From contig DATKGP010000029.1 in assembly GCA_035510775.1 (NCBI GenBank), positions 1 to 14,732 of the forward strand: 14,732 bases of DNA, given 5' to 3'. A program made the position numbers and the translations under genes. The notes below the pieces were generated by a model. That model worked only from the letters and a program-made list of their open reading frames with translations. It searched no databases and was not told the origin of the DNA. This stretch comes from DATKGP01 sp035510775. GTDB lineage: Bacteria; Patescibacteriota; UBA1384; 2-12-FULL-50-11. Positions 1 through 6,302 of this stretch are shown here, piece after piece (position 1 is the stretch's first letter; each line of letters starts with the position of its first letter).

Positions 1-842
1 TCTAATTTTTCGCGCTTCTCGGCGACATCCTTTTGATATTGAAACATTTCGTCCAAACCACGGCACATTTTGTTGAGCTTGAGGTTGGCCTTGAAACCAA
101 GCTCCTTGAGTTTCTGGTGTTCTCGCTCGTGACTGGCTAAAGGCGTCGTCAGAAGCAGCTGGTAGGCCATGAAGTTTAAATCTCGGGCGGCCGAGAGCTT
201 TGGGTCAAGCTGGCGCAGCGAGCCGGCGGCGGCGTTGCGGGGGTTGGCAAAAAGCGGCTCGTTTTTCTTTTTCTTCTCGTCGTTGAGCTTTTCAAAAGAT
301 TTATAGGGCATATATACCTCGCCGCGGACTTCAACTCGGCCGGGAAGATTCTTCTCTAGCCGAAGAGGCACGGCGGAGATTGTCTTAACGTTCTGGGTGA
401 CATCCTCGCCGATTTGGCCATCACCACGGGTGGCCGCCTGAACCAGTAAACCATCTTGGTAAATTAGGCTGCAGGCCAGCCCATCCATCTTCAACTCGCA
501 GTAAAAATTGCTCTTGGCCGCGGCCGGCTCGAGCTTGGTAATGCGCTCAAACCAGTCCTTAACCTCCTGCTCATCGAAGGCGTCGTTGAGCGAGAGCATC
601 GGCGTGGCGTGGGTGACCTTCACGAACTTGTCGAGCGGCTTACCACCAACGCGCTGGGTCGGCGAATCGGGCGTGACCAGCTCCGGATATTTTTCCTCCA
701 GAATCCGCAACTCCCGAGTTAGCGAGTCGTAAATATCGTCGGAAACCGACGGATCGTCTAAAACATGGTAGCGGTGACGCAAATCGTCAATTTTTTCCCG
801 CAGTTTCTCGACTCGTTCGATAATTTCTTGGGTAGCGCTCAT
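1..842 (-). CDS. ligA: NAD-dependent DNA ligase LigA (N-terminal 280 residues; runs off left edge)
   Basis: Seals nicks in duplex DNA during replication and repair, using NAD+ as adenylate donor. I translated the minus strand from the ATG at 842-840. It opens with the Ia-type NMN-binding region (residues about 1-70, including RYHVLDD and DSPTQRVGG), followed by the adenylation domain. The nucleophile is Lys118 in CELKMDG, with TRGDG (138-142), EVRGEVYM (171-178) and ANPRNAAAGSLRQLD (199-213) all present as in the family. The OB-fold, zinc finger, helix-hairpin-helix and BRCT parts lie outside the window. The start codon overlaps the htpX stop (ATGA, 842-839), which implies translational coupling. 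No frameshift is seen in the visible part. Confidence 0.97.
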   Translation of the reverse strand, partial: MSATQEIIERVEKLREKIDDLRHRYHVLDDPSVSDDIYDSLTRELRILEEKYPELVTPDSPTQRVGGKPLDKFVKVTHATPMLSLNDAFDEQEVKDWFERITKLEPAAAKSNFYCELKMDGLACSLIYQDGLLVQAATRGDGQIGEDVTQNVKTISAVPLRLEKNLPGRVEVRGEVYMPYKSFEKLNDEKKKKNEPLFANPRNAAAGSLRQLDPKLSAARDLNFMAYQLLLTTPLASHEREHQKLKELGFKANLKLNKMCRGLDEMFQYQKDVAEKREKL

Positions 843-1738
843 GAGTCCATCGCGTGTAGCTTTTTAATTCGGTCAGGAATTGGCGGATGAGTCGAGACGA
901 GAGTCGTCAGCCAAGACTGCTTTTCTTCTTTGACGCCGTACGGCTCGCTGATGAACATATGGGCGGTGGCTCGGTTGACGGTTCGCATCGGTTGTTCGTA
1001 CTTTTCAATTTTTTCCAGGGCGGAAGCCAGGCCGTCCGGATAACGGGTGAGCAGCGCGCCCGAGGCATCGGCCAGATACTCGCGACGGCGGCTGATGGCC
1101 AGCTCAATTAGCTGAGCAACTAGCGGCGAAAGTAAGGCAAAAACGATGGCGATTATCATTAAAACGCCTGAATTATCGTTGTTGTCGCGTCGCCCTCGAC
1201 CGCCGCCAAACCAGAGCGAGCGCATAAAAATGTCGGCGATTAGGACAATTACTCCCAGCAGAGTGACAGTGACGGTCATCAAGAGAATATCATAGTTACC
1301 GACGTGCGAGAGTTCGTGGGCGACGACCCCTTCTAGCTCGGATTTATTCATAATTTGTAGTAAACCGGTGGTGACAGCGACCGAAGCGTGTTGAGGGTTG
1401 CGGCCGGTAGCGAAGGCGTTGGGCGCCGGATCGTCGATGACGTAAACTTTAGGTTTGGGCAGGCCGGCAGTAATGGCTAGATTTTCGACAACATGGTGAA
1501 GTTCCTGAAATTGAGCTACCGGTGCTTCGACGGCATGAGAGACGGCCAGGGCGACCGAATCAGAGTAAAAATAGCTAAACCAGCTCTGACCGATAGCGAT
1601 GATAATGGCGATGATTAAAATAATTGGCGAATTGTAATAGTAGCTGACTGCCCAGCCGATACCGATGACAAAAAGCGAGAACAAAATCATCAGCATAGCC
1701 GTCCGTCGCTTGTTGGAATCAATTTGTTTGTACATCAC
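839..1738 (-). CDS. htpX: HtpX-type membrane zinc metalloprotease (M48B)
   Basis: Membrane-bound zinc endopeptidase that degrades misfolded membrane proteins; catalytic domain on the cytoplasmic face. The zinc-binding HELSH is at residues 141-145 and the third ligand is Glu220 in REYLAD. Hydrophobic segments lie at about 14-32 and 37-56 at the N-terminus and at about 151-172 and 190-213 around the catalytic core. PNAFATGR (107-113) is also typical. Length (299) is normal for the family. The reading frame opens with GTG 1738 followed at once by ATG 1735; either could be the start, and neither has a well-spaced Shine-Dalgarno. It is downstream of lemA, a widespread pairing, and overlaps ligA by 4 bases. 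Confidence 0.95.
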   Translation of the reverse strand: MMYKQIDSNKRRTAMLMILFSLFVIGIGWAVSYYYNSPIILIIAIIIAIGQSWFSYFYSDSVALAVSHAVEAPVAQFQELHHVVENLAITAGLPKPKVYVIDDPAPNAFATGRNPQHASVAVTTGLLQIMNKSELEGVVAHELSHVGNYDILLMTVTVTLLGVIVLIADIFMRSLWFGGGRGRRDNNDNSGVLMIIAIVFALLSPLVAQLIELAISRRREYLADASGALLTRYPDGLASALEKIEKYEQPMRTVNRATAHMFISEPYGVKEEKQSWLTTLVSTHPPIPDRIKKLHAMDS

Positions 1739-1864
1739 CTAATTTCTACCATATTTTGAGCGGAATTTCACGTAAAAAGCCACGCCAGACTCCGTCAGCT
1801 CATCCTTGCTCGCTTCGCAGGATATTCTTGCCTTCGACACGGCTCCTTAAGCGCTCGGCACAGC

Positions 1865-1892
1865 AAAATGCCAGTAAATATTTTGGCATTTT
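1865..1892. terminator. AT-rich hairpin with T tract on the plus strand, possible terminator
   Basis: Arms AAAATGCC (1865-1872) and GGCATTTT (1885-1892) form an 8-bp stem with a 12-base loop. A run of five T (1889-1893) ends the plus-strand side. On the minus strand, the direction of lemA transcription, the stem is followed by TTTTGC. It could be a weak bidirectional terminator after lemA. The low GC of the stem keeps confidence modest. Confidence 0.35.
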
Positions 1893-1907
1893 TCGTGCCT
1901 TCCGTTC

Positions 1908-1930
1908 GCCAAGCTCCACCGGAGCTTGGC
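1908..1930. repeat. Perfect 10-bp inverted repeat, GC-rich hairpin
   Basis: GCCAAGCTCC (1908-1917), a 3-base loop, and GGAGCTTGGC (1921-1930) make a perfect 10-bp stem. There is no T tract directly after it on either strand, so it is not a classic intrinsic terminator by itself. It lies between the degraded structured repeat and the 1865-1892 hairpin and may stabilise the 3' end of the lemA message. Confidence 0.6.
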
Positions 1931-1936
1931 TCATCA

Positions 1937-1976
1937 GCGTGGCCTTGTACCTCGCAAGTAAGCCCCTGGCCCTCGC
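1937..1976 (-). repeat. Degraded copy of the dispersed structured repeat
   Basis: On the minus strand this reads GCGAGGGCCAGGGGCTTA then CTTGCGAGG, almost identical to the 5' arm and loop of the copy at 11927-12019. The matching 3' arm is shortened: only GGCC-A-CGC remains and the inner 7-bp stem is lost. I therefore call it a decayed copy. The preceding T-rich stretch is also shared with the intact copy. Confidence 0.65.
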
Positions 1977-2040
1977 AAAAAAGTATCTTAGAAAACAGGA
2001 GTACAAAGCCTCCCACAACTCTTTCAAAATGTCTTTAGGA

Positions 2041-2592
2041 CTAGAAGCTAACCTTGACCGGTTCTTTTTCGCCTTCGGCGGCTTCAAAGAATTCTCGCTT
2101 GGCGATTCGCAGCATTCCAGCAACCAAGTTGGTCGGAAAAGTCTCGCACTTGGTATTCAAGTCGCGGACGTTGCCGTTGTAAAATCTTCGAGCCGCTTGA
2201 ATCTTGTCTTCCGTGTCAGTCAGTTCGGTTTGCAGTTGCAAAAAGTTGGCTGACGATTTCAGCTCGGGGTAATTTTCAGAAACGGCAAAGAGCGACTTCA
2301 GGGTGTTGGAAAGGGTATTTTCGGCTACGGCCTTGTCGCCGACGCTCTGCGCCCCCATGGCGGCGGCTCGAGCTTGGGTGACTTTGGTAAAGACCTCCTG
2401 CTCCTGCTTGGCGTAACCTTTGACTGTTTCCACTAGATTCGGAATCAAGTCATAGCGGCGCTTGAGCTGAACGTCGATGTCGCTCCAGGCCTCGTCGGTT
2501 CGATTTTTCAGGCGAATCAAGCCGTTGTAAGTGCCAATTAACCAAAGAACGATGATAACGACGATCGCGATAATTATGTATGTTGTAGTCAT
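2041..2592 (-). CDS. lemA: LemA family membrane protein
   Basis: LemA proteins are small inner-membrane proteins of uncertain biochemical function, with one N-terminal membrane helix and a helical-bundle domain outside or inside the membrane depending on species. Here the hydrophobic helix spans residues about 5-22, followed by the hallmark NGLIRLKNRTDEAWSDIDVQL and KRRYDLIPNLVETVKGYA (about 24-62). Later family features are FNGNVRDLN-like YNGNVRDLNTK and the aromatic FFEA near the C-terminus. Length 183 is typical. A GGAG Shine-Dalgarno lies about 10 bases before the ATG. It follows the small membrane ORF by 32 bases and precedes htpX; lemA-htpX pairing is common and suggests shared membrane quality-control duty. 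Confidence 0.95.
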   Translation of the reverse strand: MTTTYIIIAIVVIIVLWLIGTYNGLIRLKNRTDEAWSDIDVQLKRRYDLIPNLVETVKGYAKQEQEVFTKVTQARAAAMGAQSVGDKAVAENTLSNTLKSLFAVSENYPELKSSANFLQLQTELTDTEDKIQAARRFYNGNVRDLNTKCETFPTNLVAGMLRIAKREFFEAAEGEKEPVKVSF

Positions 2593-2624
2593 TTTATTTT
2601 TTCTCCAATCAAGTTAAGGCTAAT

Positions 2625-2864
2625 TCATTGGTTAGGAATTTGCAAGGTCGTCCCCGACGTGCTGCCAAAGCCCGGCAAGGCCCCCAACCCCGTCTTTACT
2701 CCTTTGAGCGACAGAATAATCATCACCAGCAAAGTGAAGGCGACAACCATAACGACCCCAACAATTATCAGTACTGGGTTGCGCAGAGCCGAAGCGCCAC
2801 CAGACGAAACCTGGACTACCTCATCGGCTTCATCAGATGTAATCAGAATTTCTTCGTGAGCCAT
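2625..2864 (-). CDS. Small single-pass membrane protein of unknown function
   Basis: I do not recognise a family. The 79-residue product has an acidic N-terminus (about residues 1-17, rich in E and D), one strongly hydrophobic segment (about 30-54), a basic patch directly after it (KGVK) and a glycine/threonine-rich C-terminal tail. Charge distribution is unclear for topology: net negative before the helix and positive just after it suggests N-terminus out. It sits 34 bases after ctpA and 32 bases before lemA on the same strand, so it fits the operon spacing. No clear Shine-Dalgarno precedes the ATG. A same-length frame exists on the opposite strand, but it lacks this protein-like charge and membrane pattern. 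Confidence 0.6.
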   Translation of the reverse strand: MAHEEILITSDEADEVVQVSSGGASALRNPVLIIVGVVMVVAFTLLVMIILSLKGVKTGLGALPGFGSTSGTTLQIPNQ

Positions 2865-2898
2865 TTATGAGTAGTATGACCAAAAAATCGAGCCGGTT

Positions 2899-4071
2899 CT
2901 AGTTCTGATTCGCCAATTGCAGGGCTTTGTCCAGCACCGGATCGGCGCCGGTAGTAATATCTTTGTCGCCGGTCACGGCGATATCTGGTGTCAAGCCGAC
3001 CTTGTTAATTGCCCGATCCTTGGGCGTCAGCCACTCGGCGATGGTAATACGCAGAGCCGAACCGTCAGATAAATCTATGACGTTTTGAACCGAGCCCTTG
3101 CCAAAAGTTTTGGCGCCGACCAATTTGGCTCGGCCGTAATCTTGTAAGGCTCCGGCTAAAATCTCGGCTGCCGAGGCCGAACCACCGTTGACCAGCAGGT
3201 ACATCGGCGTATTGGGCATGACTGGAATGGCGGTGGAAGAAATCGAATCGGTCATGCCGGCTCGGTATTTTTCCTTGACCACCACCGACGGCGAGATAAA
3301 CATTCCGGCAATCGGCGAGACGTCGTTAAGGTAACCGCCCGGGTTGTTACGTAAATCTATCACCATAGCCTTGGGGTTCTTGGCGTTCAATTCGTTAACC
3401 GCTTGGGTTGCCAAATTAACCGTGTCGTCACCAAATTGACTGATGTCGATGTAGCCGACGCTGCCAATCATTTTCCAGGTGACAGACTTCACTTGGATGC
3501 TGTCGCGAGTAATTGTCAGGTCGATAGGTGCGTCTTGGCTGCCGCGGGTAACCGTTACCTTGACGGTCGTGCCTTTGGTGCCGCGGATTTCGTTGACTAC
3601 CTGGTCGAGCGTCTGGCCGTCGGTTGATTTGCCATCGACGGCGACGATAACATCGTTGGCCTTGAGTCCGGCTTTTTCGGCCGGCGAATCGGTAATCGGC
3701 GCTACCACCACAACTTGGCCGTTTTTATCTGTCAGCTCGGCACCAATGCCCTCAAACTGGCCGCTTAATTCAGAGTTCAGGTTTTGGCTCTGGTCTTGAG
3801 TGAGATAGGAAGAAAACGGATCGCCAAGGCCAGCCACCATCCCCTCAATCGCCCCGTTAACCACGTCAGTTTTGTTAATGTCGCCAACGTAGTTGCTTTT
3901 AACCAGCGAGTAGACGTCCCAAAACTTGCTTAAATCTAGTTGCTGACGGCTTTTTTCGTAGGCGGCGCCGCCGAAAAAAGACGCCCCAAAAGCCAAAACA
4001 ATTGCCACGCCCAGAAATAGCCGGCGCAAGGCGTTTTTACTTAATCGAGGATTTGGAGTGGATTCGTCCAT
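2899..4071 (-). CDS. ctpA: C-terminal processing peptidase CtpA/CtpB (S41A)
   Basis: Serine protease of the periplasmic/extracytoplasmic type that trims or degrades exported proteins, using a Ser-Lys dyad. A signal anchor lies at residues about 17-38. The PDZ domain spans about 100-185 (GIGAELTDKNGQVVVVAPITDSPAEKAGL region in pieces, then DVIVAVDG), and the S41 catalytic domain follows. IDLRNNPGG (238-246) is conserved. Aligning with family members, the nucleophile is Ser300 in GGSASAAEI and the general base is Lys325 in FGKGSVQ, the usual 25-residue spacing. Length 390 is typical. Its ATG at 4071 lies inside mnmA (35-base overlap) with no strong Shine-Dalgarno, so coupling to mnmA translation is likely. 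Confidence 0.96.
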   Translation of the reverse strand: MDESTPNPRLSKNALRRLFLGVAIVLAFGASFFGGAAYEKSRQQLDLSKFWDVYSLVKSNYVGDINKTDVVNGAIEGMVAGLGDPFSSYLTQDQSQNLNSELSGQFEGIGAELTDKNGQVVVVAPITDSPAEKAGLKANDVIVAVDGKSTDGQTLDQVVNEIRGTKGTTVKVTVTRGSQDAPIDLTITRDSIQVKSVTWKMIGSVGYIDISQFGDDTVNLATQAVNELNAKNPKAMVIDLRNNPGGYLNDVSPIAGMFISPSVVVKEKYRAGMTDSISSTAIPVMPNTPMYLLVNGGSASAAEILAGALQDYGRAKLVGAKTFGKGSVQNVIDLSDGSALRITIAEWLTPKDRAINKVGLTPDIAVTGDKDITTGADPVLDKALQLANQN

Positions 4072-5212
4072 GTAGTTTGGTGATTATTTTTTGCTGGGCT
4101 GGCACCGCGGCGATGATCGCCCCTCCCAACACACTCTTCTTTGTATCGTAAAAGACAACCGACTGTCCAGCCGTAATTGCTCTAACTGGTTCGTCGAAGA
4201 CTACTTTAAGCGTACCGCCGTCAAGCTGTAAGGAAGCTGAAATTAGAGCTTGGCGATAGCGAACCCTGGCCAGAACCTTGGTCGGCAGTTTGGTTTCGTC
4301 GACCAGCCAGTTTGGCTGGATCGCTTGCAAGGTGTCGGCAAAGGTTTCTTTGTCCGGCCCGACCACCAAAATATTTTTGGCAATGTCTTTGGCAATAACA
4401 TAAAGCGGCGGGACATCGCCGGTCCAATCAACCGACCCAGCGCCCAAGCGCTGACCGATGGTATAGAAACTCACGCCCTGATGAGTCGCGACTTTCCGAC
4501 CGTCCCCTAGCACCACATCGCCCTGTTTGGTTGTTAATTGGCTTTTCAGAAATTCTCGAACTTTCAGCTGGCCGATAAAACAAATCCCTTGGCTGTCTTT
4601 TTTGGTGGCCGTCGGCAGACTGTATTTTTTGGCCAGCTCCCGAACTTTAGTCTTGGTTATGTCTCCAAGTGGAAAAAGTATTTTCGGCAGCATTTGTTTA
4701 TCTATTCCCCACAAAAAATACGTCTGGTCCTTCTCCTTGTCCGCGGGCTCACAAATCCGCGGGCAAGAATTTTCAATTTTCATTGATTGAGCAATTGATA
4801 ATTGAGAATTGATAATTGGTAATTTTCGCCGTAGGCGAGCGTAGTGTCCTGTCGCAATGAATTCTGGTTCGAACTGTCGCACCGCTTGCCAGAGGGCTTT
4901 GAACTTAATCTCGCGGTTGCACAAAATATCCGGGTTCGGCGTGTTCCCTTTTCGATACTCTTCAAAGAAATTTTTAATTACATGATCGTAATATTCAGCG
5001 GATAAATTAACCGTGTAAAATGGGATTTTCAATTTTTCAGCCACAGATCGAGCATCGGCCTCCTCTTTCTGCCAGGAACAGGGAAATTGGTCGTTGCCGG
5101 TCCAGCCTAAAATATAGACACCCACGACGTCATAACCTTGCTCTACGAGCAAGGCCGCGGCGACTGAAGAATCTACCCCGCCAGACATGGCGATTATTAC
5201 GCGCTTAGACAT
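4037..5212 (-). CDS. mnmA: tRNA-specific 2-thiouridylase MnmA
   Basis: Installs the 2-thio group on uridine 34 of Lys, Glu and Gln tRNAs, after activating the base with ATP and receiving sulfur through a relay. The PP-loop SGGVDSS is at residues 10-16. The catalytic Cys98 is in PNPDILCNREIKF and the second Cys211 is in GICFIGQ. ATGHYAR is at 120-126 and KDQTYFLW at 161-168. The C-terminal beta-barrel runs to IHSKSSIK. Between GHYAR and KDQTYF there is an extra segment (about 129-157) encoded by AT-rich repeat DNA followed by two CCGCGGG copies; this surface loop tolerates inserts. Start ATG 5212 has AGGG a few bases upstream. It heads the mnmA-ctpA-small ORF-lemA run. Confidence 0.97.
   Translation of the reverse strand: MSKRVIIAMSGGVDSSVAAALLVEQGYDVVGVYILGWTGNDQFPCSWQKEEADARSVAEKLKIPFYTVNLSAEYYDHVIKNFFEEYRKGNTPNPDILCNREIKFKALWQAVRQFEPEFIATGHYARLRRKLPIINSQLSIAQSMKIENSCPRICEPADKEKDQTYFLWGIDKQMLPKILFPLGDITKTKVRELAKKYSLPTATKKDSQGICFIGQLKVREFLKSQLTTKQGDVVLGDGRKVATHQGVSFYTIGQRLGAGSVDWTGDVPPLYVIAKDIAKNILVVGPDKETFADTLQAIQPNWLVDETKLPTKVLARVRYRQALISASLQLDGGTLKVVFDEPVRAITAGQSVVFYDTKKSVLGGAIIAAVPAQQKIITKLHGRIHSKSSIK
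4741..4830 (-). repeat. AT-rich repeat and CCGCGGG direct repeat inside the mnmA reading frame
   Basis: Bases 4771-4825 consist of reiterated ATTGATAATTG / AATTGAGAATTG / CAATTTTCA-type units, directly and inversely repeated. They are followed, in the gene's direction, by two CCGCGGG motifs (4757-4763 and 4741-4747). The unit stays in frame and adds residues such as PIINSQLSIAQSMKIENS to a loop between GHYAR and KDQTYF. Similar AT-rich units occur between genes at 7388-7420. Low-complexity inserts translated as INSQLSI-like peptides are known in several bacterial groups; here the assignment is from pattern only. Confidence 0.6.
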
Positions 5213-5251
5213 TACCCTGAAATTTTAACATTTTTTAGCCTAAAAATCATT

Positions 5252-5412
5252 CCTTGTGGGGAGGAGGGGCTGATTTACGAAGCCGCCCCAACTAATAATG
5301 AAGCCTGGGTTTCGGCGTTCTAACGAACAGGCCTCAACCCGTTCGACCGGTTCGAACTAAAGCAGTTTAGTTCTCACTGGCGGTCTCACCCCCGCACGCT
5401 CCTTACAGGTGC
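5252..5412 (-). ncRNA. Large folded element, possible ncRNA or IS200/IS605-type end remnant
   Basis: Read on the minus strand, it starts GTAAGGAGCGTGCGGGGG and ends AGCCCC-TCCTCCCCAC. GTG-GGGG pairs with CCCC-CAC as a closing stem. Inside are AACTAAA-CTGC-TTTAGTT, GTTCGA-ACCGG-TCGAAC, GTTC-GTTA-GAAC, GGGTT with AACCC, and GGGGC with GCCCC. The 5' part (GTAAGGAGCGTG) and the closing stem match the short structured repeats at 11927-12019 and 14634-14723, so this looks like a long member of that family. The general look (a chain of hairpins ending in a GC hairpin, no flanking gene) recalls the omega-RNA/right end of TnpB elements, but no tnpB is present and I cannot confirm the family. Confidence 0.5.
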
Positions 5413-5452
5413 ATGGCTCATGATTTTTCGAATTATTAACAACGTAGCTAAT

Positions 5453-5480
5453 CCGTTGATATGATATATCATATCAACGG
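5453..5480. repeat. 28-bp perfect palindrome
   Basis: The 28 bases from CCGTTGATATGATA to TATCATATCAACGG equal their own reverse complement with no loop. The AT-rich centre could extrude as a cruciform or bind a dimeric protein. Its right arm (AACGG) is shared with the next hairpin (5476-5498), so the two structures are mutually exclusive as folded RNA or DNA. Outside both lies a further inverted pair, TTAACAAC (5436-5443) and GTTGTTAA (5499-5506). Confidence 0.85.
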
Positions 5481-5498
5481 CTCACATTGTGAGCCATT
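5476..5498. repeat. Left palindromic boundary repeat of the HExxH cassette
   Basis: AACGGCTCAC (5476-5485), ATT, GTGAGCCATT (5489-5498) is a near-perfect hairpin. It recurs as a direct repeat at 6301-6323; including the preceding ATC, 24 of 26 positions agree between 5473-5498 and 6298-6323. The two copies bracket the HExxH gene with its promoter and terminator. Confidence 0.8.
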
Positions 5499-5504
5499 GT
5501 TGTT

Positions 5505-5535
5505 AAGGAAAGGCTAGAGGCGGTTGCCTCTAGCC
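5505..5535 (-). terminator. Intrinsic terminator of the HExxH gene
   Basis: On the minus strand GGCTAGAGGC, the loop AACC and GCCTCTAGCC form a perfect 10-bp stem (5512-5535), followed by TTTCCTT. The gene's TAG stop codon (5532-5530) is part of the 5' arm, so termination follows the stop directly. Confidence 0.75.
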
Positions 5536-6252
5536 GATGATGCCCGTGTAGAAAGCCGACAGCCTTCTCCAGGATTCAATGTAATAGATAGGCGTTATTC
5601 CATAAGCTCGCTTATGGTATCCGCCGTTATGGCTTTCTCCGAAGTGACTACGTGTCATCCACTCCTCAAGCGCTCGTTTATTAAGGCTCTGATAGAGAAT
5701 CGTCGTGGCAATCTCGACCAGCGTCTCATTGCGAAAGAGAGCTTCAAAGGTCACACAAGGACCTTTTTTACATCGTCTCTTAGGAAAACTCGACTGGAAA
5801 TCGCAGATGTGAATCCACTCATGTAGAAATGTTGCCACGTCATGGTCTTTATGAGCAGTACGCACAATTCCGATGAACAAATTCTCGGCTTCACTGAATG
5901 TTGACGTGTATCCAGGAAGTTTGGCGACTTTTCGAGCCCCAGACTCATCGCTCTTGTCGATAACAATCGACATAAGGCAACCACTCGACGGCTGACCCGG
6001 CTTTAATCCTTCACCATAGTCGAGTGAAAGATATGGACTCCGATTCTCATTATCGATATAAAGCCACGGAACCCAGCTTGCCTCCGGTAAGCCGAAGATG
6101 AAACTCATCAATCTTAGCGTCTGGGACGCTTTTGACTGGACAAGTTGCCACTCCCGTTCGCTGCAACCCACAATATCTTCTCTTGCTCGGCGATAATTCA
6201 TAGGCACATGAGGATGTCTCCCGATGTACTTGAGTAATTCCGTTCTTAACAA
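5530..6252 (-). CDS. Uncharacterised HExxH-motif protein, putative metallopeptidase
   Basis: I do not recognise a named family. The 240-residue product has no signal peptide or membrane helix. HEWIH at residues 144-148 sits at the end of a plausible helix (DVATFLHEWIHICDF), and NETLVEIATTIL (175-186) supplies Glu176 or Glu180 as a possible third zinc ligand 28-32 residues later, as in gluzincin-type peptidases. A Cys pair (161, 166) lies between. The start is TTG 6252: a perfect AGGAGG lies 8 bases upstream, and the GTG in between is out of frame. It has its own promoter and terminator, and palindromic direct repeats flank it, unlike every neighbour. This suggests an acquired cassette. Peptidase activity is inferred only from the motif; substrate is unknown. 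Confidence 0.8.
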   Translation of the reverse strand: MLRTELLKYIGRHPHVPMNYRRAREDIVGCSEREWQLVQSKASQTLRLMSFIFGLPEASWVPWLYIDNENRSPYLSLDYGEGLKPGQPSSGCLMSIVIDKSDESGARKVAKLPGYTSTFSEAENLFIGIVRTAHKDHDVATFLHEWIHICDFQSSFPKRRCKKGPCVTFEALFRNETLVEIATTILYQSLNKRALEEWMTRSHFGESHNGGYHKRAYGITPIYYIESWRRLSAFYTGIIG

Positions 6253-6260
6253 GGTTCACG

Positions 6261-6266
6261 CCTCCT
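6261..6266 (-). promoter_or_regulatory. Perfect AGGAGG ribosome-binding site deciding a TTG start
   Basis: AGGAGG on the minus strand, 8 bases before TTG 6252. It is the only consensus-length Shine-Dalgarno I noticed in the window and is the reason for choosing TTG as the start. Confidence 0.8.
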
Positions 6267-6274
6267 ATGCGGGC

Positions 6275-6302
6275 ATTATGGCAAAATATGCCCATAAATC
6301 AA
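6275..6302 (-). promoter_or_regulatory. Promoter of the HExxH gene with overlapping inverted repeat
   Basis: On the minus strand TTGATT (6302-6297) and CATAAT (6280-6275) are separated by 16 bases, a good sigma-70-type match (4/6 and 5/6). An inverted repeat GGGCAT (6293-6288) / ATGCCC (6276-6271) covers the -10 box and the spacer. It could serve as an operator for a repressor, or simply be part of the leader. The -35 box overlaps the right boundary palindrome. Confidence 0.6.

Larger units (their letters stand above)
1739..2040. other. 302-base intergenic region between lemA and htpX
   Basis: No convincing gene. Open frames across it have low-complexity, frame-shadow composition and no family motifs. 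It contains a degraded copy of the dispersed structured repeat (1937-1976) and two hairpins (1908-1930 and 1865-1892). The right-hand part resembles the flank of the repeat copy near 12.0 kb: both have the run GCGAGGGCCAGGGGCTTA on the minus strand preceded by T-rich sequence. It may act as a partial transcript boundary or an insulator within a lemA-htpX unit. Confidence 0.6.
5213..5529. other. 317-base intergenic region between the HExxH gene and mnmA
   Basis: It contains no gene. From left to right it holds the mnmA upstream region with a TAAAAT -10-like box (5221-5226 area, minus strand), the folded element 5252-5412, nested palindromes (5436-5506) and the terminator of the HExxH gene (5507-5535). 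Almost every base belongs to some inverted repeat, which is unusual compared with the short gaps elsewhere. Confidence 0.6.

Noticed and set aside
1756..2253. 165-codon plus-strand open frame
   Set aside because: It is mostly antisense to lemA and then runs through the repeat region; no family motif and no ribosome-binding site.
2628..2870. 80-codon plus-strand frame opposite the small membrane ORF
   Set aside because: Composition is polar and Arg/Asn/Gln-rich without motif, and all neighbours are on the minus strand; the minus frame with a clear membrane helix is preferred.
5300..5360. tRNA gene suggested by GGTTCGAAC
   Set aside because: The T-loop-like string is half of a simple GTTCGA/TCGAAC hairpin; no acceptor stem or anticodon arm can be drawn around it.
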